A DNA stretch of 64,000 nucleotides from Andreesenia sp964489735 (GTDB lineage: Bacteria; Bacillota; Clostridia; Tissierellales; Gottschalkiaceae): the NCBI GenBank assembly GCA_964489735.1, contig CAZBAL010000002.1, positions 1-64,000 on the forward strand, written 5' to 3'. Both the position numbers and the translations under genes were made by a program. Numbering within the stretch: the first letter of the stretch is position 1; each line of letters begins with the position of its first letter. This document shows positions 9,203-18,176 of this stretch, piece after piece. The notes below the pieces were generated by a model. The model had not been told where the DNA came from and did not search any database. It saw nothing but the letters and a program-made list of their open reading frames with translations.

Positions 9203-9691
9203 TTATTTATCGCTGAATTTCCCTCTCTTAAGAGCTGTTAATCCTGTTCTGTTATACTCCAGGATACCATAAGATCTCATAAGTTCAGTAAATGATTCTA
9301 TCTTGCTCTCATCTCCAGTTAACTCAATCATAAGACTCTCATCAAAGACATCTATGATCTTACCTCTGAATATACTAACAACTTCTATTATCTGCGATCT
9401 TTTAATTCCATCAGCCTGTACTCTTAAAAGCAGTAACTCTCTGCAAACAGATTCATCTTTTTTAAGCTCAGTCACTGTAATAACATCAACAAGCTTATTG
9501 AGCTGTTTTACAATCTGCTCTATAGTCTGATCGTCTCCTCTAGCAGTTATTGTCATTCTTGAAACTTCTGGATCTTCCGTCTCTCCTACTGAAAGTGAGT
9601 CGATATTGTATCCTCTTCTTGTAAAAAGTCCAGAAACTTTCGATAGAACTCCAGACTGGTTCTCTACAAGCACTGATAGTATATGCTTCAT
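9203..9691 (-). CDS. ilvH: Acetolactate synthase small (regulatory) subunit
   Basis: Regulatory partner of IlvB; binds valine for feedback control. 162 residues: N-terminal ACT domain (HILSVLVENQSGVLSKVSGLF...RGYNI) and a C-terminal ALS_ss domain. Follows ilvB after a short gap. Its stop lies just upstream of the aro operon promoter. Confidence 0.95.
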   Translation of the reverse strand: MKHILSVLVENQSGVLSKVSGLFTRRGYNIDSLSVGETEDPEVSRMTITARGDDQTIEQIVKQLNKLVDVITVTELKKDESVCRELLLLRVQADGIKRSQIIEVVSIFRGKIIDVFDESLMIELTGDESKIESFTELMRSYGILEYNRTGLTALKRGKFSDK

Positions 9692-9734
9692 TATGCTTCA
9701 CCTCTATTATTTACCATAAATTTTTAATCTATAA

Positions 9735-11354
9735 TTATAATGTCTTGAAATCTTCGTTTACGATTGCTTCTATTAATACAGCCTCTCCTGATTCCATAGC
9801 ATCTTTAAATGCCGATTTAAAATCCTCGTCATTGGCAACTCTTACGCCTTTAATGCCATATGCTTCTGCAATTTTCGAGAAATCAGGGCCTTCTGTGAAT
9901 ATCGTTCCATATACGGACTCTTTACCATACGAATTTTCCTGAAGTTCTTTAACCATGCCAAGTCTGTTGTTGTTGAAAACTATGATTTTGATATCCAGAT
10001 CCTGCTCCTTAACAACTCCAAGCTCAGCCAAAAGCATCTGGATTCCTCCATCTCCCATTACTGCAACAACCTGTTTTTCTGGCGCTCCCATCTTTGCACC
10101 TATTGATGCCGGTAAACTATAGCCCATAGTTCCCAATCCACCTGAGCCTAAAAGCGTCCTATCTCCTCTGAACTCAAAATTATTGGCAGCCCAGAACTGA
10201 TTCTGTCCAACATCAGTAACTACAACAGCAGAATCATCCATGCATTCTGAAACATAGTTCATGCATAACTTAGGATTTACTAAATCTGTCTCATCAATCA
10301 CCGGAATATGTTTTGATTTCAGAGTTCTTGTATGTTCAATCCACTCATCTATCTCCAGCTTTTTATCCAGTCTATCTATTATATCTCTTAGTATCAGCTT
10401 CGCATCTCCTACAATTGGAATATCAACTTCTAGGTTCTTTCCAATCTCTGCGGAATCGATATCTATCTGAATTATCGTCTTGCTTTTTGCTACAACGTCT
10501 ATCTTAGATCTATCTGCAACTCTTGAACCTACTACAAATACCAGGTCTGATTCCTTCATGATTCTGTTTGAATATGTCTGACCGTGCATTCCAACCATAC
10601 CTATATAGTTTTCCGAACTCTGGTCAAACGATCCTATCCCCATGAAAGTAGTCAGTACAGGTATCCCAGTTTTTTCGACAAGCTCTGCAACCTCAGCTTT
10701 TGAATCCGAAAGCATAACGCCTCCACCACAGCAAATTACTGGTTTCTTTGCCCTCTTTATCCTGCTTACAGCTCTCTTTATCTGCCCTATATGACCTTCT
10801 ACTACCGGATTATAGCCTTTTATAAATATCTCATCGGGATACTCGTAACTCCTTACTTTTTCAAGCTGAATATCTTTCGGTATATCTATAAGAACCGGCC
10901 CTTTTCTTCCTGTATTTGCAATGTGGAAGGCTTTCTTTATTACACGAGGAATTTCTTCTTTGTTTTTTACAAGATAATTGTATTTAGTAAACGGCTCTGT
11001 AGATCCGATAATATCAGCTTCCTGAAACACATCATCACCAATCATATTTAATGGAACCTGACCTGTTATTATAACAAGAGGTACAGAGTCCATATATGCC
11101 GTACTTATACCGGTAATCATATTTGTTGCTCCTGGCCCAGAAGTTGCCATACAAACTCCAACTTTTGATGATGTTCTGGCATATCCACTCGCATTGTGAA
11201 CAGATGACTGCTCATTTCTAACAAGTACATGCTTAATATCACCACTTTTTCTGATAGATTCGTATACAGGCAATATATGTCCTCCTGGATAACCATATAT
11301 CGTATCTACACCTTCTTTTTGAAGGCATTTAACTATCATATCCGCTACTATCAT
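9735..11354 (-). CDS. ilvB: Acetolactate synthase large (catalytic) subunit
   Basis: ThDP enzyme making acetolactate or acetohydroxybutyrate for Val, Leu and Ile. The N-terminal ThDP-binding glutamate is in YGYPGGHILP-type context, and the C-terminal ThDP motif runs from MGDGGIQM to NNNRLG. I place the start at the ATG at 11354 (539 residues), five bases after AGGTGG; the reading from 11372 adds six residues and runs through this ribosome site. Forms an operon with the aminotransferase upstream and ilvH downstream. Confidence 0.95.
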   Translation of the reverse strand: MIVADMIVKCLQKEGVDTIYGYPGGHILPVYESIRKSGDIKHVLVRNEQSSVHNASGYARTSSKVGVCMATSGPGATNMITGISTAYMDSVPLVIITGQVPLNMIGDDVFQEADIIGSTEPFTKYNYLVKNKEEIPRVIKKAFHIANTGRKGPVLIDIPKDIQLEKVRSYEYPDEIFIKGYNPVVEGHIGQIKRAVSRIKRAKKPVICCGGGVMLSDSKAEVAELVEKTGIPVLTTFMGIGSFDQSSENYIGMVGMHGQTYSNRIMKESDLVFVVGSRVADRSKIDVVAKSKTIIQIDIDSAEIGKNLEVDIPIVGDAKLILRDIIDRLDKKLEIDEWIEHTRTLKSKHIPVIDETDLVNPKLCMNYVSECMDDSAVVVTDVGQNQFWAANNFEFRGDRTLLGSGGLGTMGYSLPASIGAKMGAPEKQVVAVMGDGGIQMLLAELGVVKEQDLDIKIIVFNNNRLGMVKELQENSYGKESVYGTIFTEGPDFSKIAEAYGIKGVRVANDEDFKSAFKDAMESGEAVLIEAIVNEDFKTL

Positions 11355-11416
11355 TACGCCACCTACTTTCAAATATAACTCTCCACTTATTATTGTGTCT
11401 AATTTTTTATTATGTC

Positions 11417-12250
11417 CTATTTTTTCTTTTCTGCAATATATTGTTTAACTTTTTCATCATATCTTTTCATTATCTTCTGCATTATTTCAGATTTCACTGT
11501 AGGAACTTCAATATCATCCACTATGCTTATTGGAAGCGCATCGTTAGAAGTTCCAGTTATGAATACCCCTTCTAATTTATCTATATCTGCAGCTGCAAGT
11601 GTCTCTTCTCTAAGCGATATACCCATTTCTTCTGCCGCAGCTATTACTTCCTGTCTGGTTATTCCTAGAAGACAAGTATCTCCTGGAGGAGTTAAAAGTT
11701 CACCATCTTTAATAAAGAAGAAATTAGATCTGCTTCCTTCTGTTACATTACCGCTGTTATCAACAAGAAGTGCTTCAAAAGCATCATTTTCTTTCAGTGC
11801 ATCTGAGACTCTCTGTCTTAAATCTACATCCATAACCTTAGCATTAGGATCTTTTCTTTCAGACTCAAACAGTATTGTTTTTATACCTTTTTCAAAAACT
11901 TCCGGTGCAGGATAATGAGAATCTACAAAAAACGCCAGCAGATTCTGATCTTCTGAGTCTAAATCTGAATATATAAGTTTAATATTCTGATTTTCAACTC
12001 CATTTATCTCTATGAGTTTTTTCATATCATCAGAAATCTCTTTCTCAGACTTTTTCATCTCATACCCTTTTGACTCAAGAGATTTTTTCAGCCTGTCAAC
12101 ATGTCCTTCCTCAAAAAGAGGTACTCCATCAATTACTCTTATAACTTCATATATATATGGTGCTGATACTTTTTCAAATTCCGTATCATCATTTGATTTA
12201 AATTCTTTCCCATTTGAAACATAATAATCCCTAACTGCTTCATTTTTCAT
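11417..12250 (-). CDS. Class IV PLP aminotransferase (branched-chain aminotransferase or D-amino-acid/ADC lyase-like)
   Basis: Fold-type IV PLP enzyme, about 277 residues from the ATG at 12250 (AGGGG eight bases upstream; the GTG at 12259 overlaps that site). Motifs: PLP lysine in AKVMDVDLRQ, VTEGSRSNFF and TCLLGITR. Class IV includes IlvE, D-alanine aminotransferase and aminodeoxychorismate lyase. Position directly before ilvB-ilvH makes a branched-chain role the best guess, but the sequence is not close enough by eye to classical IlvE for a firm symbol. Confidence 0.8.
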   Translation of the reverse strand: MKNEAVRDYYVSNGKEFKSNDDTEFEKVSAPYIYEVIRVIDGVPLFEEGHVDRLKKSLESKGYEMKKSEKEISDDMKKLIEINGVENQNIKLIYSDLDSEDQNLLAFFVDSHYPAPEVFEKGIKTILFESERKDPNAKVMDVDLRQRVSDALKENDAFEALLVDNSGNVTEGSRSNFFFIKDGELLTPPGDTCLLGITRQEVIAAAEEMGISLREETLAAADIDKLEGVFITGTSNDALPISIVDDIEVPTVKSEIMQKIMKRYDEKVKQYIAEKKK

Positions 12251-12286
12251 TCGAATCACCCCTGATAATTATTAATTAATTCTCTG

Positions 12287-13099
12287 CTAATTAATTCCCT
12301 GCTCTTCCTTTTTTGCTTCTACAATCTTATCAAGTTCATCCTTCATTTCATGCATGCTCGTTATATCACCGGTATTTCTGACATCCCAGAATCTCTTTCT
12401 TATGAGCTCAAGCTGATCATGAGGCATCTGCAGCATATAGAGATCCTGTATTCTATCAAGTATCTCCTCTACTATAGATGATCTCTTATGAAACAGTCCT
12501 TGTGAATCCATAATTTCATCCTTAATCTGAGACATCTCCATATCTAGCATAAAAGCCGCTTCAGCAGCATTTTTCAGTTTCTGTCTGATATCTTCCGGCA
12601 TATTTTCATTAAATTTATAATTAAGCGAATGCTCTATTGTCGCCCAAAAGTTCATCGCTAATGTTCTAATCTGTATCTCTGCAAGTATCTCTTTTTCTCC
12701 TATAGCAGTCTGTACAACATATTCTATTATCATATGGTATGATCTATACCCACTTTCCTTACGATTAGAGATATAGTCTTTTTCATATAGAATTGTTAAA
12801 TCCTTACCATCTCTGTCTTTGATCAGCTTTACGACCGAGGGAATATCGTCAACAAGCTGACACATTATTCTGATTCCTGCTATATCTTCCAACTCAGCAA
12901 CTCTATCAAGAGGCAACTCCATTCTATCGCATTTTTCCAGAATACTAGATATCTGCTTAACTCTACCTGTAACAAACTCGATTGGAGAGTATTCATCCAT
13001 TTTTCTGTATTCACTTCTAATGCTCTTGAATTTAATCTTTAGCTCTTGAACTGCCTGCTCATATGGAATAAGAAAAGTCTTCCAATTAAATATCATCAT
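12287..13099 (-). CDS. Small alarmone synthetase (RelA/SpoT synthetase domain only, RelQ/YjbM type)
   Basis: Makes (p)ppGpp from ATP and GDP/GTP. 270 residues with a single synthetase domain: GRVKQISSILEK, DIAGIRIMCQ (catalytic Asp), SGYRSYHMI and AEIQIRTLAMNFWATIEHSLNYK. No HD hydrolase, TGS or ACT domain, which fits the stand-alone RelQ class. It has its own promoter (13134-13162) and is followed after 36 bases by the aminotransferase-ilvBH genes, tying stringent signalling to branched-chain amino acid synthesis. Confidence 0.9.
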   Translation of the reverse strand: MMIFNWKTFLIPYEQAVQELKIKFKSIRSEYRKMDEYSPIEFVTGRVKQISSILEKCDRMELPLDRVAELEDIAGIRIMCQLVDDIPSVVKLIKDRDGKDLTILYEKDYISNRKESGYRSYHMIIEYVVQTAIGEKEILAEIQIRTLAMNFWATIEHSLNYKFNENMPEDIRQKLKNAAEAAFMLDMEMSQIKDEIMDSQGLFHKRSSIVEEILDRIQDLYMLQMPHDQLELIRKRFWDVRNTGDITSMHEMKDELDKIVEAKKEEQGIN

Positions 13100-13133
13100 T
13101 CATTCCACCCTAATTAATATATACCCACAATAC

Positions 13134-13162
13134 ATTATACTATCATAAGGATATTTTGTTAA
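13134..13162 (-). promoter_or_regulatory. Promoter for the alarmone synthetase-ilv operon
   Basis: Minus strand TTAACA (13162-13157), 17-base spacer, TATAAT (13139-13134). The -35 box overlaps the xpt stop codon. Confidence 0.55.
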
Positions 13163-13737
13163 TCTTTTTTGAAAATTAACTTGTTGTTCTCATCAAAATC
13201 AATTCTTGCTAAACACTGCAGATTTACTCCGAGCTCTCTTAGCAGATTTCCCCCTGGCTGATAAGATTTTTCTATTACGATTCCAATTCCAGCTACTTCT
13301 CCACCACCTTTTTGAACAATGTCAATCATTCCGAGTGTTGCAAATCCATTGGCTAGAAAATCATCTAATATGAGAACTTTATCTCCTTCATTTATATATC
13401 TCTTAGACACTTTAATCTTGTATGTCTTTCCTTTAGTAAATGAAAATACGTCCGAATCATATACATCCTTATCTAAGTTCTTAGACTCTGTCTTCTTGGC
13501 AAACACTACCGGCACATTGTCGAAGTACTGTGCAACAATTGAAGCTATAGCAATTCCCGATGCCTCTATCGTCATTATCTTATTGATTTCAACATCTGCA
13601 AATCGTCTCTTGAATTCCTTTCCAACTTCATTTAGAAAACCAATATCCAATTGATGATTTAAAAATGAGTCTACCTTCAAAATTCCCCCGTCACAAACTT
13701 TACCGTCATTCAAAATCTTCTGTTCTAAAAGTTCCAT
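13159..13737 (-). CDS. xpt: Xanthine phosphoribosyltransferase
   Basis: Salvages xanthine to XMP with PRPP. 192 residues, normal for Xpt. KILNDGKVCDGGILKVDSFLNHQ is the typical Xpt start region (quoted here only in part as its key pattern: DG..L..DSFLNHQ), and the PRPP loop is ILDDFLANG. A purine riboswitch, frequent before xpt in Firmicutes, was not seen in the upstream 130 bases. Confidence 0.93.
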   Translation of the reverse strand: MELLEQKILNDGKVCDGGILKVDSFLNHQLDIGFLNEVGKEFKRRFADVEINKIMTIEASGIAIASIVAQYFDNVPVVFAKKTESKNLDKDVYDSDVFSFTKGKTYKIKVSKRYINEGDKVLILDDFLANGFATLGMIDIVQKGGGEVAGIGIVIEKSYQPGGNLLRELGVNLQCLARIDFDENNKLIFKKD

Positions 13738-13884
13738 ACTGTATCCTCCTCTTTATATAATGCAACCATCTATCTGTCTATATAGTATAACATAATTTTT
13801 GAATTTTTCCTTTACCTATTAACTTGCAATCACCATATTCACGAGATTTTGTTCTATATTCTTTTTATTATTGAACTTAAAACC

Positions 13885-13939
13885 AAAACACCTCTCAGCC
13901 AACAGTCTATCATATAGACAGTTTGCCAAGAGGTGTTTT
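13885..13939. terminator. Long-stem terminator after the pilin gene
   Basis: AAAACACCTCT / AGAGGTGTTTT outer stem with a largely paired interior (GTCTAT CAT ATAGAC at the tip). On the minus strand it follows the pilin stop by about 30 bases and is followed by a T-rich tract; it is nearly symmetrical. Confidence 0.75.
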
Positions 13940-13970
13940 TACTTATAATGCTCAATCATATTCTCATTAT

Positions 13971-15872
13971 TTAATTACATTCTTTAGCTTTTCTTCTTTT
14001 AAGTATAACTGCCGTGGCCATTATTGAAATTCCAGCCGCAAAAAATATCGCCGTACCGATTCCTCCTGTTACAGGAATAATCACTTTATAGTTTTTCACT
14101 TCAGTAGCATCCAATTCAGTTCCATTTGGATTATATGAAATATTACCGCTAGTATAACTGTTATCGTCAACCATAAATAGTATTTCTGGAATTTGTGCAT
14201 ATCCACTTGGAGGGTCGAATTCAAATAAATAGTACTCATTCTTTACAGGAACCTCTACTCCATTCCTTGTTTCCACTGCATCAGAATTTTGCAGACCCAC
14301 GATACTCAATTCACCATTGTTTCCAGTTCTGAATATATGTGCATAGACCTTATTGCTAGACCAAGATATCCTTTCCTGATAACCCAAAACTGATATATAA
14401 TGCGTCTGTGGAGATCCACCTTCAATGGTTCTAACCCTTTTTATTCCAAACTTCACATTCCTCAGTCTCTGACCTGTTGCACCATCCGTTTTTACAAACT
14501 TTTTACCCCCAGTAGTTACTTTCGGCTCATCCGGATTTAAAGGTAGCGGATTTCCATCATTCCAGTTTTTAACTACAATATTTCCTTTTGACTCTAGAAT
14601 ATATTCAGCGGAATATCCATTGTATTCTTCTAAAACCTTGTACTCAGTGTCATTGTCTAAGCCAGACCAAATAACAGGATTGATTCCATTTATTTGATCC
14701 GCTGTCAATGTTACCGGATTTTCCAGCCCATCCCTTACTACAAGCTCTCCTGTCTGAGCATTATATAGGGCAAACTTTACTGTCACATCATTTGGAATAT
14801 TTCCATCGGCCCATTCTTTTTTTGCTTTTAATTCTCCATTGATGGGCTTAGTCGGAATTGGCGAGTTTCCGTGATCAGGCTTATTCCCATAGTGGAAAGT
14901 AACATCATTAGACTCTGGTATTCCGACTAGTGCATAATCGCTCAGCATAGCCTTATATTTGATTACTACTTCCGTTGGTGTGTCCTTTTTGTTTATTTTC
15001 TCTAGTCCTGATTCAGTTAGCCTAAGATCAAACCCTTTTTGTGGACTGGGCTTAAGAGTTAATACATAATCCCCTGGTCCACCAGATACTGACTCTACAG
15101 CAGGAGCTCCCCCAATAGTTACTTTCATATCAATATGCCAATAATAATAATTATCTCTACTTATCCTGAAAGCTTCTGTCATATTATCAGACCAATGTGC
15201 AGTTTTATATTCTGTGTCTGCTGGAATAGTAGTCTTAATTTCAAATGGTACAACACTACCATGAAAATATGATCTGGTATCTTTGCTTGTTGTTCCTTCG
15301 AAGTTCTTGTCTATGGTAGGCTTTGCCTCAATATTTTTTGGATAAACATGACCATCAACTATCATCGTTCCATCAGACTTATACATAGGTAAAGTTATTT
15401 TTACAGGAAGAGCTTTATCTCCTGTCAGCAACTCTCCGTTTTCTCCAATATAAGTCGACTTTGATTTATCCTCTCTTATTTCATACTCCCCTGGTTCAAG
15501 ATCAGAAGTATCTATTACTAACCCTCCTGCCTCTGTCAATCCAGACTTGCCAGGAATAGGATCGCTCTCTCCGACCTTGTAGATATCAAAGTGAACACCC
15601 TTTATTTCATCGATATTTCTCCCCGATATTTCCTTAAAAGCGGTGAACCCTTGTGAGCCATCATATCCATCCGTATTATTCGGCGGTATTAATGACTCGT
15701 GATCCCATTCATTGAAATCATCTTCTGTCAGTAACAGCTTATGTACCGTAACCGTTCTAGTCATAGCCTGAGGCTCAGCTGATACTGATACAGGAAGTAA
15801 AGATGCAATCAACAAAATAGCTGTGATAAGTAAACTAATAATTCGTGATTTTGATTCCGATTTTTTTCCCAT
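13971..15872 (-). CDS. Sortase-anchored pilin backbone (SpaA/FimA-type major pilin)
   Basis: Secreted, wall-anchored fibre protein of about 633 residues. Signal peptide (hydrophobic ISLLITAILLIASLLPVSVSA), then a pilin N-domain opening with VTVHKLLL. A pilin motif VYPKN (residues about 176-180) carries the lysine used for sortase-C polymerisation. Ig-like repeats follow, then the sorting signal IPVTGG, a membrane helix and RRK tail. I start at the ATG at 15872 (GGGGA eight bases upstream). No class C sortase or accessory pilin is adjacent, so it is an orphan; terminators flank it on both sides. Confidence 0.88.
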   Translation of the reverse strand: MGKKSESKSRIISLLITAILLIASLLPVSVSAEPQAMTRTVTVHKLLLTEDDFNEWDHESLIPPNNTDGYDGSQGFTAFKEISGRNIDEIKGVHFDIYKVGESDPIPGKSGLTEAGGLVIDTSDLEPGEYEIREDKSKSTYIGENGELLTGDKALPVKITLPMYKSDGTMIVDGHVYPKNIEAKPTIDKNFEGTTSKDTRSYFHGSVVPFEIKTTIPADTEYKTAHWSDNMTEAFRISRDNYYYWHIDMKVTIGGAPAVESVSGGPGDYVLTLKPSPQKGFDLRLTESGLEKINKKDTPTEVVIKYKAMLSDYALVGIPESNDVTFHYGNKPDHGNSPIPTKPINGELKAKKEWADGNIPNDVTVKFALYNAQTGELVVRDGLENPVTLTADQINGINPVIWSGLDNDTEYKVLEEYNGYSAEYILESKGNIVVKNWNDGNPLPLNPDEPKVTTGGKKFVKTDGATGQRLRNVKFGIKRVRTIEGGSPQTHYISVLGYQERISWSSNKVYAHIFRTGNNGELSIVGLQNSDAVETRNGVEVPVKNEYYLFEFDPPSGYAQIPEILFMVDDNSYTSGNISYNPNGTELDATEVKNYKVIIPVTGGIGTAIFFAAGISIMATAVILKRRKAKECN

Positions 15873-16054
15873 TTTAATCATCCCCATAATAATATTTTAG
15901 TTTTGCATATAATCATAACAAATCATACCAACCAAATATTAGAATGACTCCTTTTAATACTCCCTGTACTATATTGATATACAAATATTTACATCATTAG
16001 TCTTGCCAAAAGGATTTGTCAATGACTCTTTTTGTCACCATTATTGCACTTATT

Positions 16055-16096
16055 AAAAAATCAGGCAACTATTTTTATATAGCTGCCTGATTTTTT
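16055..16096. terminator. Bidirectional terminator after the antiporter operon
   Basis: AAAAAATCAGGCA / TGCCTGATTTTTT, a 13-bp stem whose ends give T runs on both strands; lies 70 bases after the last antiporter gene. The rest of the 15873-16166 gap shows no gene and no clear promoter. Confidence 0.85.
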
Positions 16097-16166
16097 ATGT
16101 TTTTCTAAATTGTGTTTTCTAAACTACCACTATAGTATTTATAAAATATTGTGCCTATAAAATAGA

Positions 16167-18164
16167 TTACCTGTAACTCATAACTATATATATCAGCACG
16201 ATTACCAATATTATTGCAAATATAAACAGCGAATAGTCCATGCTGTTAAATCTATGTCTTACATCATCTATCAGCTCTTTAATAGTCCTAGGGATTACAG
16301 GCTTCTCGCCTTCCTCTTGCTTATAGTCATAGTAGAATCTCATATTGACTTCTTTAAGCAGCATAGATGAAAGAGCTCCTCCCGCATTTTCCACACTGGT
16401 CAGCAAACCTCTGTCTATAAGATTGAAAACTTTTGAAACAGATTTATATATTCCAGTGAATAGTGGCTTGTAGAGATTTTCTTCAATGCTAAACCAGTTT
16501 ACCGTAGGATTAATATAGATTCTCTCACCCTTATAGTCTCTCATGAGGAATCTTCTTATGAACAGCAGGTATATTGCCAATCCTATAATTATTGTCATAG
16601 CTGATGAAATAAAGCTGCTCAAATCGAATATGTGTATCTCTTCGAATAATCCATAACCTATAGTAGATATTCCTTCATCAAACAGACCAAACAGCTTTTG
16701 AGGAAATAAACCTACAAATATGATCAGCACACATAATACTGACATAGGTATCATAGCTCTTAAGCTCATATGATATACCGGAGAGTTTCTCTTGGTTTCT
16801 TCATCCGGTACAGGAAACTTGTCATTGCTATTTACAAAGACTGATATAAATATCTTGACCATATAGGCGACTGTAAATGCCGATGCCAGTACAAAAACTA
16901 TTTCTGCAATTATGAAGTAAAATCCCCCATGAATTTTTGCAGCTTCAGCCAGTGCATGATGAATAACAGTTTTACCGGTATACCCGCTAAGCCCTGGTAC
17001 TCCAGTAATCGAGAGCATTGCAATTATGAACATTGCTTTTAATACTTTCGTATGTCTTCCATATCCCTTAATTCTATTAATGGTCAGATCATGAAGTTCC
17101 ATATACATTAAACCTGCTATAAGGAATAGAAGTACCTTAAATACTGCATGGTTAACTATATGGAATAGAAATCCGAACAATGCCGGTCCACCGTCAATTC
17201 CTAGCATGCCGGCTAATCCGATTCCAAGTATGATATACCCTGCCTGACTCATTGATGAATAAGCGAATACCGTCTTTATATTTCTCTGAAACAGTGCAAA
17301 GAACCCACCTACAAACATATTAATCAGTCCTGCTGTTGCAAGTAAATATGAAATTTTTATATCTCCTTTTAAAATGTAAAGAGAAGTCATCATTATTCCA
17401 AAAATTCCTGTTTTTATCAGTATCCCTGAAAGGACAGCCGATGCAGGACTAGGTGCCGCAGGATGTGCCTTTGGCAGCCAGACATGAAGTGGGAAAACAC
17501 TGGCTTTAACTCCGAATCCTATTAAAATCAGTATTGAAATAAAATATTTTTCCGTACCCAGAAACTCAAACTGCGATCTCATCTGTGTTAGTGTTATTGC
17601 TCCTGTGTAATCATATGACACGAATATTCCCATCAGTAGAATAAAACTACCAACTATAGCCATTCCAAGGTAAGATATTCCTGCATCATGAGCATATCTA
17701 TCCTGATCGTGAATGATAAGCACATATGATGTAAAAGACATTATTTCAAAAAATGTAAAAAGATTAATAATATTTTCTGACATGAACACGCCTAATGTGG
17801 CTGAAAATGTCAGCATAAAAAATGCATAATATCTGTTTCTGTTAACATAGTTGATTAAATACTGAGATGAATAAACTGTTACTAGAAACCATATCAATGA
17901 TGTTATCCATACAAAAACATATCTCAGCATATCTAATTTTATATCTAATCCAACTCCCATTATCTTCGGGATAAAGATTTCTAAAGATCCTCTTTCAGAA
18001 AGCGGGATAAAGATAAGACACACGATTGCAAAGTGCACTCCAGTCATTACCATATTGAATAAATCTCTGTGCTTCTCATTTTTAACACCTAGTGCTAGTC
18101 CTATTAGGGCGCCTACCGCTGGCATCAAAATTATGAACAAAAGCATTCTACTATAAAAATCCAA
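16167..18164 (-). CDS. NuoL/ND5-like proton-translocating antiporter subunit
   Basis: Polytopic membrane protein of 665 residues in the Proton_antipo_M family. The family core motif is present (FPLHVWLPKAHPAAPSPASA). It is longer at the C-terminus than the two MrpD-like neighbours and ends with an extra membrane helix, resembling MrpA N-terminal/NuoL subunits. Last gene of the ten-gene antiporter operon. Probably supplies one of three ion channels. Confidence 0.85.
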   Translation of the reverse strand: MDFYSRMLLFIILMPAVGALIGLALGVKNEKHRDLFNMVMTGVHFAIVCLIFIPLSERGSLEIFIPKIMGVGLDIKLDMLRYVFVWITSLIWFLVTVYSSQYLINYVNRNRYYAFFMLTFSATLGVFMSENIINLFTFFEIMSFTSYVLIIHDQDRYAHDAGISYLGMAIVGSFILLMGIFVSYDYTGAITLTQMRSQFEFLGTEKYFISILILIGFGVKASVFPLHVWLPKAHPAAPSPASAVLSGILIKTGIFGIMMTSLYILKGDIKISYLLATAGLINMFVGGFFALFQRNIKTVFAYSSMSQAGYIILGIGLAGMLGIDGGPALFGFLFHIVNHAVFKVLLFLIAGLMYMELHDLTINRIKGYGRHTKVLKAMFIIAMLSITGVPGLSGYTGKTVIHHALAEAAKIHGGFYFIIAEIVFVLASAFTVAYMVKIFISVFVNSNDKFPVPDEETKRNSPVYHMSLRAMIPMSVLCVLIIFVGLFPQKLFGLFDEGISTIGYGLFEEIHIFDLSSFISSAMTIIIGLAIYLLFIRRFLMRDYKGERIYINPTVNWFSIEENLYKPLFTGIYKSVSKVFNLIDRGLLTSVENAGGALSSMLLKEVNMRFYYDYKQEEGEKPVIPRTIKELIDDVRHRFNSMDYSLFIFAIILVIVLIYIVMSYR

Positions 18165-18176
18165 CTATCCCACCTC

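Noticed and set aside
13738..13884. Purine riboswitch before xpt
   Set aside because: The conserved core elements of the purine aptamer are not found on the minus strand.
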